Shown piece after piece: positions 49,825-56,890 of a stretch of DNA of 64,000 bases (position 1 is the first letter of the stretch; every line of letters begins with the position of its first letter). The stretch spans positions 1 through 64,000 of the IMG/VR virus record IMGVR_UViG_3300032287_003622, one strand, 5' to 3'. The notes under the pieces were generated by a model. It ran no database searches. It was given only the letters and a program-made list of their open reading frames with translations, and was not told where the DNA came from. A program made the translations under genes and the position numbers. Source of the stretch: a virus.

Positions 49825-51303
49825 ATGTGCGGCATATTACTGGTCAAAAGTCGATCGAACATTCCCTTAGAAAAACATCTGTCAACTTTTGTGAAATTAC
49901 AAAGCCGTGGCCCAGATTTCTGCAGATATCAATACCAAAACAACACGTTCATTGGACATGCTGTGTTACACATAACTGGCTCCGCTGATTATTATCACAC
50001 CCAACACCAAAACTTCTTGGCCTACAACGGTGAGATATACAATTACAAGGAATTTGGTCCCTGGGAGACCGACACCGCTTTTGTTCATCATGCAGTGGAA
50101 CACGACCTTGATCTGCTAAAAGAAGCCTGGGGTCCCTGGGCCTGGGCATGGACAGATGGTGACGTTGTGCGGTATGCCACAGACCCGCAGGGCGAGCGTG
50201 CCCTGTATCAATATCAAGACGATGACATCTTGATAGTGTGTAGCGAAATAGCACCCATACTTGAATATATCAATTCAGCCAAGGCAGATGTTCCATATGT
50301 CAACAAGACTTGGACCATGCTGGACCGCACACCCTGGCAAGGTATCACCAAAATCACTCCTGGCCTATTGTATCTGGACGGACAAGCCACCTACCAGATC
50401 GACAGCATATGGTCTTGGGTGGCCGAACCATTACATCATACACTGGACGAAGCCTATGAAGATTTCGAGTCACGTTGGCGGCAGGTCATCAAGCAGATGA
50501 CTCCAAACTGCCCAGCGGCTTTGACCTATTCTGGTGGCTTGGACAGCTCGGTTATCCTGAGTCACCTGCCCGGACTTGATCTCTATTCGATCAACTGCGT
50601 GGGCAAGGATCCCATAGTAGATCAAATAAATGAATTTTTACATCCCGAAGAACAGGCAAGGTTACACGTGACTGCGCTGTCAGAATCGCAATGGGCTGAT
50701 GAAATGTCGCAAATGATGGCACGGACCTGCATGCCACCCTTGAGCTGGAGTTGGGTAGGGCAGTGGACGGTCACACGTCACTGCCAACAGCGAGTATTGT
50801 TTACCGGAGCTGGAGCCGACGAACTGTTTGGAGGGTATGACGTGTACAGGAATATTGACTACAGCACAACCAGTTGTTCCAGTCCCTACAGCCGGTATAC
50901 AGATCCTGAAACCTGGCAACGGTGTCTGTCAGTGTATGACAATGACCCTGTGCAGGCCACCTTGCTCATGGACTACTGGCATCAGATCGTGGGCTGTGAT
51001 GCACGGGCTGTAGATCTAATCGCGGGTGCATGGGGTATTGAACCCAGGAATCCATTTTTGGCCAAGCCCATCATGCAGTTGGCTTTGAACTTGCCCAGCC
51101 GTTTCAAGGTGACTTCCGAATCCAAACCTTTGATACGCAGGTTATTTTTGCAACGCTGGACCCTTGATCACATATTACCAAAAAAAGGATTCACTGGGCA
51201 TGCCAATGATTCAGCAACTTGGCTGGCAACAGACATCAAGCCATCTGGCGATCGCATGGTTGATTGGCAAAAAATCGTGAGACAATGTTTTTATGCAAGC
51301 TAA
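49825..51303 (+). CDS. asnB: Glutamine-dependent asparagine synthetase-like (AsnB)
   Basis: 492 residues. N-terminal class II amidotransferase with Cys2 (MCGILLVKS), LQSRGPDF and YNGEIYNYKEF. C-terminal ATP-PPase with CPAALTYSGGLDSSVILSHL, FTGAGADELFGGYDVYRN and a final LIRRLFLQRW. Shorter than E. coli AsnB (554). Amidates Asp to Asn or, in sugar and peptide clusters, another carboxylate such as a uronic acid. QueC-type cysteines are absent. Confidence 0.85.
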   Translation: MCGILLVKSRSNIPLEKHLSTFVKLQSRGPDFCRYQYQNNTFIGHAVLHITGSADYYHTQHQNFLAYNGEIYNYKEFGPWETDTAFVHHAVEHDLDLLKEAWGPWAWAWTDGDVVRYATDPQGERALYQYQDDDILIVCSEIAPILEYINSAKADVPYVNKTWTMLDRTPWQGITKITPGLLYLDGQATYQIDSIWSWVAEPLHHTLDEAYEDFESRWRQVIKQMTPNCPAALTYSGGLDSSVILSHLPGLDLYSINCVGKDPIVDQINEFLHPEEQARLHVTALSESQWADEMSQMMARTCMPPLSWSWVGQWTVTRHCQQRVLFTGAGADELFGGYDVYRNIDYSTTSCSSPYSRYTDPETWQRCLSVYDNDPVQATLLMDYWHQIVGCDARAVDLIAGAWGIEPRNPFLAKPIMQLALNLPSRFKVTSESKPLIRRLFLQRWTLDHILPKKGFTGHANDSATWLATDIKPSGDRMVDWQKIVRQCFYAS

Positions 51304-51862
51304 CAAGATTGACCAACCTTGGACACACTGGATAGCCGATGACTTCCTGACTCCATCCTGTTTGGCTGAAGTCAAAGGCATACAGCATACAGTGACTCAG
51401 ACCATTCCCGGCAAGCGCCGTGACAGCCAACGATTGTTTGTGGACCATGATGTGGCTGATCAGTATCCAGAGTTGTATGCCCTGTATCTGAGTTTGCATT
51501 CGGGCACCTATAGAGATTTTTTTGAAAGACACACAGGGATCAGCTATCAAGGCCTGCATCCCAGAATAGAAGTCATCAGTGATTGGGGAGATTTTTATCT
51601 AGAACCACACTATGACCTACCAGAAAAACGACTCACGGCTTTGGTCTACACCGACCATGAGATTCTGTATCCAGGCACTGGTCTGGGCGACGGCACACGG
51701 ATTGAAAGCCGAGACAATCGCTGTTTCTTTTTTGTGCCAGGGCCACACAGTCTTCATGATTATCCACTGACTCATTTTGATCGTGTGCGCAGATGTCTAC
51801 AGATCAACTATTGGACTTATAATCTGCCCAAGGACGCAAAATATCAAACCACTCTGGTGTAA
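51293..51862 (+). CDS. 2-oxoglutarate/Fe(II) oxygenase-like protein
   Basis: 189 residues, overlapping asnB by 11 bases. Double-stranded beta-helix motifs: EPHYDLPEKRLTALVYTD (HxD metal ligands), and VPGPHSLHDYPLTHFDRVRR with the distal His and 2OG-binding Arg. Likely hydroxylates a small molecule, glycan or peptide; I recall such oxygenases are common in cyanophages. Ends inside the convergent gene. Confidence 0.75.
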   Translation: MQANKIDQPWTHWIADDFLTPSCLAEVKGIQHTVTQTIPGKRRDSQRLFVDHDVADQYPELYALYLSLHSGTYRDFFERHTGISYQGLHPRIEVISDWGDFYLEPHYDLPEKRLTALVYTDHEILYPGTGLGDGTRIESRDNRCFFFVPGPHSLHDYPLTHFDRVRRCLQINYWTYNLPKDAKYQTTLV

Positions 51863-52508
51863 AAACACAAGCTGGATGTTGTTGTAGCCAACCCTGCATG
51901 GCGTCAACACACCAAGGCTCGCCGGGAGTCACTGCAGAAGTCTTGGCACTGTTGTATTCATACCAAAATATGCCATAGGGTGCAGAAGGATCTGTCAGAG
52001 TGAACAAGAACTGTTGGCCAACCACGGCACCACACAAGGTAGCAAACTGATCAAACGAAGTTACTGGCACTAGATGATCAAATCTATTCTTGTGCTGACA
52101 GCCAGTGCTGACAAAGGCTCGCACTGTTTGTATGGCAGGTATGCGTTCAAGAGCACGCAGGCGACTTTCACCATTGTTGATTCCATACTGATCCTGGCCA
52201 TCATAGAACAACATCATAGGTTTGACAATTCCTTGTGTTTGTATGTCAGCGATCCACATGTTGAGTTTGACTATGTTGGCAATGTCATAATGATTGGCGG
52301 TGTTTGCTATGAAACCTTGATGTCCATGAGTCTTTATTTGTCGATTGGCCCAGTCGCAGATGTCCTGCAAGGTCTGTTGATATCGTATCTGATCAACTGG
52401 CACCTCTGGATCGTAATATAGACAGTGGGCTCCATCGTGCAAGCTCTGCACTATGGGATCCTGATCCGTGGGCCAAAGGCATTCTATCCTGGGATTATTC
52501 CAATACAT
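51804..52508 (-). CDS. Conserved hypothetical protein, ParB/Srx-like core
   Basis: 234 residues, minus strand; its 3' end overlaps the oxygenase by 59 bases. NMWIADIQTQGIVKPMMLFY followed by INNGESRLRALERIPAIQTV resembles the ParB-like nuclease/kinase fold (GxxRxxA motif). The C-terminal part has YGIFWYEYNSAKTS. Could bind ATP/CTP or DNA. The call is by pattern only. Confidence 0.55.
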   Translation of the reverse strand: MYWNNPRIECLWPTDQDPIVQSLHDGAHCLYYDPEVPVDQIRYQQTLQDICDWANRQIKTHGHQGFIANTANHYDIANIVKLNMWIADIQTQGIVKPMMLFYDGQDQYGINNGESRLRALERIPAIQTVRAFVSTGCQHKNRFDHLVPVTSFDQFATLCGAVVGQQFLFTLTDPSAPYGIFWYEYNSAKTSAVTPGEPWCVDAMQGWLQQHPACVFTPEWFDILRPWADYKSNS

Positions 52509-52524
52509 ATAAGTAGTTATTCAC

Positions 52525-53502
52525 ATGACAGCTTCCAAAGAAAAAACACACACCGATGGCATTTGGATTTCTGAGCAAAGAGAGATTGCTATAATCGATC
52601 AATTCTGTAAAGTTATTTTGGCCAAGGGTTTTGTTCCTATACGTCAAAATGCCAATAATTTTGGACGTCCTTATCTGTATTCACAAGGCAAGACCTTCCT
52701 GCATTGTAGATTTGTAGACAGTGTGTTCCTGGAAGATCCAGAGGCCTGGCACCGTCCCAGACCCAGTATTATTATCACCGACAATATTCCTACAAAACCT
52801 ATGTCATCTGACTTGATTTTGGCATTGCCAGAATTTTGGCACATTTGGCATTTTGATCCGGTGTTTGAAGATCGTCCAGCCACCTGGAGCTATAATTGTT
52901 TTATGAATCGTTGCCGTGGTGATCGTTCACGCACATTTTATGAACTGATCCGCAGAGATATCCTGCAACATGGACTGGTCAGTTACAATGTAGACAATGA
53001 ATTATATCAACAACAACACATTTCAGCGGATCTACACAACTACGAAAAAGAATATCAAATAGGTCAAACTCTGATACCTTACAACAACCTAAAGGGATCA
53101 CTGGAACAGTGTGTGATTGATTCGGCGGTGAGCTTGATTTTAGAAACTTATACCAGCGACGATCACATAGTGTTCAGTGAAAAATTGTTCAGATGTCTGC
53201 AATTGCCAAGACCCTGGTTGTTGTATTGCGGTCCCGGTGCCGTTGAACAACTCAGAGTTTATGGATTTGATGTGTTGGACAATTATGTAGATCACAGTTA
53301 TGATCGTGTTAAACCTCACGGACATAGACTAAATGCAATAATCAATCACTTAGAAACTTTTATAAACAAAAAATATACCGAGAGTGATTATGATAGGTTT
53401 CGTAGGGCCGCTCAGCATAATCGATCTCAATTAAAAAAATTTGCATCAGCATGGCCAGCGAAATTTCAAAACATTTTAGATAAATTAAATCAATATGCTT
53501 GA
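52525..53502 (+). CDS. GT-like protein, paralogue 1
   Basis: 325 residues, divergent from the preceding minus-strand gene with only a 16-base gap. The C-terminal part IVFSEKLFRCLQLPRPWLLY, GPGAVEQLRVYGFDVLDNYV, DHSYD is the conserved ending shared with the next gene and resembles fucosyltransferase-like (GT10-type) donor domains. The N-terminal half is not recognised. Possibly glycosylates a surface glycan or a phage protein. Confidence 0.6.
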   Translation: MTASKEKTHTDGIWISEQREIAIIDQFCKVILAKGFVPIRQNANNFGRPYLYSQGKTFLHCRFVDSVFLEDPEAWHRPRPSIIITDNIPTKPMSSDLILALPEFWHIWHFDPVFEDRPATWSYNCFMNRCRGDRSRTFYELIRRDILQHGLVSYNVDNELYQQQHISADLHNYEKEYQIGQTLIPYNNLKGSLEQCVIDSAVSLILETYTSDDHIVFSEKLFRCLQLPRPWLLYCGPGAVEQLRVYGFDVLDNYVDHSYDRVKPHGHRLNAIINHLETFINKKYTESDYDRFRRAAQHNRSQLKKFASAWPAKFQNILDKLNQYA

Positions 53503-54526
53503 AATATTTGGACCTACCTACAAATACCAGGGCGAAATCCTGTCTGAGCCAGAAATCATTTTCATCGAAGATCATCACTATGACGAACAAAATCATTGTT
53601 TCCAGGTGCAACAACTTTTGGAAAACAGTGCTTGTGATCCGCGCCTGCATTTGATAATCGTGGGAGGTCTTGGACACGATGATGTGCTTGATCAATATCG
53701 TTGTGTTAGTTTGCCTTATTTCACAGCCGGAACTTGCGAACAGTTCAATCGCGGAAACATCATACCTGATTGGACACAAAAAACACATTGTTTCAATTTC
53801 ATGATCAACAAACCGCGTCTGCACCGAAGGTTTTTGCTAATGTTGCTACAGCATTTTGAACTAGACAACTATACCTATTGTTTGCCCTGGAAAAATTTAG
53901 ATCTCAATCCCAGGGAACTGATGGGCCGAACATCAAATGCAGAATATCAGTCTATCATTACACAAAATCCAAAATTCAACCGATCTGGGACCAATTATGC
54001 TTTTGGCAATGAGGCCACCTTAGACCAAGGAATAAAAAATGGCAGCTGGAAGAACGCCCAAACCTACAATCAATTTTTGAAATCACAGGTGTTTGAGCCC
54101 AGTTGTGTGAGCCTGATCACTGGCAGTTTGTTTTATGAACGTGAAACCAGGATTTCCGAGACCACACTCATGGCCATGTATGCTGGCACCATACCAATCT
54201 GGGTGGGTGGATGGCGGGCGGCACAAAGGTTGAAAGATCTGGGATTTGATGTGTTTGATGACCTTGTTGATCACAGTTACCAAGACATGCCAGACCCAAT
54301 GGATAGATGTTACTTTGCCATAAAAAACAATTTGAAAATCTTGCAGGATTTCGAAGGCACCAAAAAATTTGTGGATCAAAATCATGCAAGACTACAAAAG
54401 AATTTGGATTTGTGCAAGAACAACGTTTTTTTAAAACACATAGGAGATCAAGTATCAAAATTGCCTGGCAATCTACAACCCATTGTAAAAACCTTTGTAA
54501 ATCAACAAGTAATGGGGTTGACCTAG
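53495..54526 (+). CDS. GT-like protein, paralogue 2
   Basis: 343 residues, overlapping paralogue 1 by 8 bases. Shares the motif order SETTLMAMYAGTIPIWVGGW, AAQRLKDLGFDVFDDLVDHS with paralogue 1, with a longer tail. Same probable glycosyltransferase-like fold. The pair arose by tandem duplication. AT-rich relative to the flanks. Confidence 0.6.
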   Translation: MLEIFGPTYKYQGEILSEPEIIFIEDHHYDEQNHCFQVQQLLENSACDPRLHLIIVGGLGHDDVLDQYRCVSLPYFTAGTCEQFNRGNIIPDWTQKTHCFNFMINKPRLHRRFLLMLLQHFELDNYTYCLPWKNLDLNPRELMGRTSNAEYQSIITQNPKFNRSGTNYAFGNEATLDQGIKNGSWKNAQTYNQFLKSQVFEPSCVSLITGSLFYERETRISETTLMAMYAGTIPIWVGGWRAAQRLKDLGFDVFDDLVDHSYQDMPDPMDRCYFAIKNNLKILQDFEGTKKFVDQNHARLQKNLDLCKNNVFLKHIGDQVSKLPGNLQPIVKTFVNQQVMGLT

Positions 54527-54546
54527 TATAAATAATTGTATATAAT
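54518..54546 (+). promoter_or_regulatory. Dual promoter: sigma70 with embedded late box
   Basis: TTGACC (54518-54523), 17-base spacer, TATAAT (54541-54546). An exact TATAAATA (54527-54534) lies inside the spacer. One element could serve early and late phases. Confidence 0.65.
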
Positions 54547-54552
54547 AACACT

Positions 54553-54716
54553 ATTATGTTGAATCACAAATTATCCTATCTTGTGCCACAACCCAATTTT
54601 GAAGGGAGTGCCGTGCTATGGGCGATTTGTGAAGATGGGATTCGAGGTAACGAATAGTATAACACACTATACAAAAATATTCGAAACCTCGGAACTATAA
54701 ACTCCGAGGTTTTTTA
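54553..54716 (+). ncRNA. Candidate structured RNA
   Basis: About 164 bases between the dual promoter and a strong terminator. Internal hairpins include ATTCG-AGGTAA-CGAAT and GTATA-ACACAC-TATAC. A 33-codon frame from ATG 54556 exists but has no ribosome site and would be leaderless, so an RNA product is favoured. No known family recognised. Confidence 0.5.
54684..54716 (+). terminator. Strong intrinsic terminator
   Basis: AAACCTCGGA / TCCGAGGTTT 10-bp stem with a 9-base loop, followed by a T run. Confidence 0.92.
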
Positions 54717-54735
54717 TTTTAGAGAAAGGAATGTG

Positions 54736-54909
54736 ATGTCGATTGATTATACAAAATTAAACGATCAAGTTGTTAAACAGGCCTATGATGCCAGCAGTGC
54801 TTTTTTGACTGAAGCACAACGGCAGAGACTGTTTCAGAACAAGATCGATCGTGCGGCCGCAATGATACGGGCGCAGGAACAGTTTCGTCAGTTAGAGCAA
54901 GAACAGTGA
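54736..54909 (+). CDS. Small helical protein (57 aa)
   Basis: ATG at 54736 after AGAAAGGA. MSIDYTKLNDQVVKQAYDAS followed by a long helix (AMIRAQEQFRQLEQEQ). No family. It lies just upstream of three tRNA genes. Confidence 0.6.
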   Translation: MSIDYTKLNDQVVKQAYDASSAFLTEAQRQRLFQNKIDRAAAMIRAQEQFRQLEQEQ

Positions 54910-54915
54910 AACAAT

Positions 54916-54989
54916 CGCGGGTTGTGATAGTCATACTCTGGTCTCATAAGCCAAGATGGAATAGGGAGCGTTACCCTAGCCCGCAACCA
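54916..54989 (+). tRNA. Degenerate initiator-like tRNA, CAU anticodon
   Basis: Starts CGCGGGT and ends GCCCGCA-A-CCA, so the first pair is C1-A72, the initiator hallmark, with six further pairs (one G-U). Anticodon loop CTCATAA gives CAT (54945-54947). T stem TAGGG/CCCTA is perfect but its loop is AGCGTTA, lacking TTC. The D arm is only TGA-TAG-TCA, with a 3-nt loop lacking GG. Normally these two loops dock on each other; both are lost together. It may be a non-decoding tRNA-like RNA or an unusual initiator. Confidence 0.6.
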
Positions 54990-54995
54990 TGTCAC

Positions 54996-55073
54996 AGTGA
55001 GGTGGCCGAGTGGTCCAAGGCAAGTGCCTGCAAAGCATTCAAGTCGTGAGTTCGAATCTCACCCTCACTTCCA
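54996..55073 (+). tRNA. tRNA-Cys (GCA)
   Basis: Acceptor AGTGAGG/CCTCACT, T73 and encoded CCA; anticodon loop CTGCAAA on stem AGTGC/GCATT; T arm GTGAG-TTCGAAT-CTCAC. U73 agrees with cysteine identity. Confidence 0.88.
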
Positions 55074-55075
55074 AG

Positions 55076-55152
55076 TCCGGAGTAGTTCCAATTGGCAGAA
55101 CAGCGGTCTCCAAATCCGCGTGTTGGCGGTTCGAATCCGTCCTCCGGTGCCA
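55076..55152 (+). tRNA. tRNA-Trp (CCA)
   Basis: Anticodon loop CTCCAAA, T-arm loop TTCGAAT, G73 and encoded CCA. Overall similar to bacterial tRNA-Trp. The first acceptor pair is T-T and one anticodon-stem pair is mismatched. Confidence 0.82.
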
Positions 55153-55180
55153 ATTTATTTAGAAAAGAAAGGAGGCACGT

Positions 55181-55771
55181 ATGCCAGCAGTATTTTTAGT
55201 CAGCGACACACACTTTGGCCACGCAGGTGTATGTCGCTTTAAGCGCAACGATGGTGTTACAAAATTGCGGCCTTGGGACACAGCCGAGGAAATGGATGAG
55301 TTCATGGTTGCAGCATGGAACGAGCGTGTAAGGCCAAACGACAAAGTTTATCACTTGGGTGATGTTGTTATGAGCCGTAAAAGTCTTGCTATCATGCGCA
55401 GGCTCAACGGTGACAAGGTTCTTATCCGTGGCAATCATGATATCTTCAAGGACACTGACTATCGTGAACACTTCCGTGAACTGCGTGCTTATCATGTGAT
55501 GAATGGCATGATACTCAGTCATATCCCTATCCACTCAGAAAGTCTGGGTCGGTTTGGCACGAATATTCATGGTCACTTGCACGCCAACCGGGTGATGTTG
55601 CCCGGATTCAATGGCAAGGTCACTGACATTGTTGATGTTCGTTACCACTGTGTTTGTGTGGAACAAACCGACTTTGCTCCTATCCTGTTTGAAGATGTGA
55701 TCAAGAGGATTGAAGCAGAAGGTGGCCAAATCGGTTTTCAAAACGGCAATGGCACTACGCAAGCCATGTAA
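55181..55771 (+). CDS. Calcineurin-like metallophosphoesterase
   Basis: 196 residues; AAGGAGG upstream. Motifs in order: SDTHFGHAGVC (D-x-H), HLGDVVMS (GD), RGNHDIF (GNHD), and IHGHLHAN (GHxH). All metal ligands are present, so it should hydrolyse phosphoesters such as cyclic nucleotides, phosphorylated RNA ends or nucleotides. It lies between tRNA-Trp and the AAG tRNA. Confidence 0.9.
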   Translation: MPAVFLVSDTHFGHAGVCRFKRNDGVTKLRPWDTAEEMDEFMVAAWNERVRPNDKVYHLGDVVMSRKSLAIMRRLNGDKVLIRGNHDIFKDTDYREHFRELRAYHVMNGMILSHIPIHSESLGRFGTNIHGHLHANRVMLPGFNGKVTDIVDVRYHCVCVEQTDFAPILFEDVIKRIEAEGGQIGFQNGNGTTQAM

Positions 55772-55776
55772 GGACG

Positions 55777-55854
55777 ACCCCTGTAGACAAATTGGTAAAG
55801 TCACCTGTTTAAGGAACAGGAGCATTGTAGGTTCAAATCCTACCAGGGGCACCA
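55777..55854 (+). tRNA. tRNA with AAG (Leu) anticodon on a short-arm body
   Basis: Anticodon stem CCTGT/ACAGG, loop TTAAGGA, anticodon AAG (55811-55813). T arm GTAGG-TTCAAAT-CCTAC, D arm GAC/GTC with GG, A73 and encoded CCA. The acceptor pairs except for a first A-C. The variable loop is only 6 nt, although bacterial tRNA-Leu normally has a long arm; an unmodified A34 would also be unusual. Charging identity is unclear. Confidence 0.75.
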
Positions 55855-55883
55855 TTGACATCCAGTGAGTTTTATAGTATAAT
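55855..55883 (+). promoter_or_regulatory. Perfect-consensus sigma70 promoter
   Basis: TTGACA (55855-55860), exactly 17 bases, TATAAT (55878-55883). It begins immediately after the tRNA CCA. AAGGAGAGG precedes the ATG at 55906. Confidence 0.85.
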
Positions 55884-55905
55884 TAACATTTTACAAGGAG
55901 AGGTT

Positions 55906-56127
55906 ATGAGTGTTAGAATTGAAAGTCGTAGCACCGAAATTGACACCGAACGCTGTGTGCGCAATGCCGGCGGTCGCTATGATCTAGTTGTGGCAGCAGC
56001 TCAACGCCTGAGAGAAATGAAACGTCGTGCCCGTGAAACCAACACTCATGTGACCACCATTGATGCACTCAAAGAAGTTGAATCTGGCACTTTTAATATG
56101 ACAGACTATTTGATAAAGATAAAATAA
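55906..56127 (+). CDS. rpoZ: RpoZ-like RNA polymerase omega subunit
   Basis: 73 residues from ATG 55906. CVRNAGGRYDLVVAAAQRLR matches the omega core (N/G-R-F/Y-x-L-V-x-x-A-A-Q-R), and TTIDALKEVESGTF matches the V-x-A-L-x-E-I-x-x-G segment. The host omega stabilises the beta-prime subunit; a phage version could replace it or adapt RNA polymerase. Strong own promoter suggests early expression. Confidence 0.75.
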   Translation: MSVRIESRSTEIDTERCVRNAGGRYDLVVAAAQRLREMKRRARETNTHVTTIDALKEVESGTFNMTDYLIKIK

Positions 56128-56283
56128 ATGAAAAAGCAATCAGCAGGTGAACTCAGTAGAACCATTGCAGGACAATGGTCAAAAAGTGAAAAGCGGTCGG
56201 CTGCATCTCGCAGTATCACAGCTGCCAACAAGCGAATACATCAGATTCTCAAAACATTTGCTCAAAAACAAAGAATGCAGTAA
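56128..56283 (+). CDS. Small basic protein (51 aa)
   Basis: Begins right after the rpoZ-like stop: MKKQSAGELSRTIAGQWSKS, then ASRSITAANKRIHQILKTFA. Basic, helical and possibly nucleic-acid binding. No family. Confidence 0.5.
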   Translation: MKKQSAGELSRTIAGQWSKSEKRSAASRSITAANKRIHQILKTFAQKQRMQ

Positions 56284-56292
56284 CAGTGGTAT

Positions 56293-56367
56293 GCACCGTT
56301 CGTCTATCGGTTAGGACACCCGCCTTTCACGCAGGTAAGAGCGGTTCGATTCCGCTACGGTGTACCA
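56293..56367 (+). tRNA. tRNA-Glu (TTC)
   Basis: Acceptor GCACCGT/ACGGTGT, A73 and CCA; anticodon loop CTTTCAC gives TTC; T arm AGCGG-TTCGATT-CCGCT. Resembles bacterial tRNA-Glu. Confidence 0.85.
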
Positions 56368-56424
56368 AATATTTTGTAGAGCAGTCACGCAAAATAAGTA
56401 AACATATCAATTAGGATCACAAAC

Positions 56425-56640
56425 ATGGCAAAAAAACTACAGCGCAAAAAACCTGGCTACACCCGTGCCGGCGAAGTCAAGATCATCAGTCTCAGCGTGC
56501 GACAGCTCACTGAGTTAAAAGCAAAAACACAGGCCACAAAAAAACAGGTCAAGATACAGCGCAGGATTGACTTGCTGAAACGTCGTCCCGGATATCGCGA
56601 GCCAGTGGTTGAGGCAACACCCGACGCCCTCGTCGCATAG
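56425..56640 (+). CDS. Small basic protein overlapping a tRNA gene (71 aa)
   Basis: MAKKLQRKKPGYTRAGEVKI then a helical Lys-rich part (QATKKQVKIQRRIDLLKRR). The stop codon lies 15 bases into the tRNA that begins at 56626, so transcript processing would cut the gene's 3' end. Confidence 0.6.
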   Translation: MAKKLQRKKPGYTRAGEVKIISLSVRQLTELKAKTQATKKQVKIQRRIDLLKRRPGYREPVVEATPDALVA

Positions 56641-56709
56641 TGGGATTGCAACGGATTTGTAATCCGTCGAGGAAACTCAAAGGGTGTTCGATTCACCCCG
56701 GGGGCACCA
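56626..56709 (+). tRNA. tRNA with long variable arm and UGU (Thr) anticodon
   Basis: Acceptor GCCCTCG/CGGGGGC, A73 and CCA. D stem GCA/TGC. Anticodon stem ACGGA/TCCGT with loop TTTGTAA, anticodon TGT (56658-56660). T arm GGGTG-TTCGATT-CACCC. The 14-nt variable region contains a hairpin GAG-GAAA-CTC. Threonine tRNAs normally have a short variable loop. The layout matches the tRNA at 48010. Confidence 0.8.
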
Positions 56710-56725
56710 CACAAAGGAGAATTTA

Positions 56726-56890
56726 ATGAGTAAAATGAGCGATCTACTTAAGAAGGCCTTGGACAAGAAGCGAGGTATCCATCACATTGAAAATGAAGAT
56801 GCACCAGTGGTGGAAAAGAAAACCGCCAAACAGCGAGCACCCGTGATAGGCAAAAAACCACCTACCAGATCGGCCGGTCGAGGCCGATAA
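56726..56890 (+). CDS. Small basic protein (54 aa)
   Basis: ATG at 56726 after AAGGAGA. MSKMSDLLKKALDKKRGIHH then a Lys/Pro/Arg tail (KKTAKQRAPVIGKKPP). Disordered and basic, possibly DNA or RNA binding. Confidence 0.55.
   Translation: MSKMSDLLKKALDKKRGIHHIENEDAPVVEKKTAKQRAPVIGKKPPTRSAGRGR

Noticed and set aside
49825-51303. Gat-QueC fusion (amidotransferase plus QueC) that would complete the 7-deazaguanine pathway
   Set aside because: The PP-loop domain has AsnB landmarks (GAGADELFGGY, LIRRLF) and lacks the QueC zinc cysteines, so AsnB fits better.
54556-54657. 33-codon gene MLNHKLSYLVPQPN...
   Set aside because: No ribosome site and a start only a few bases after the predicted transcript start; treated as part of a candidate RNA instead.
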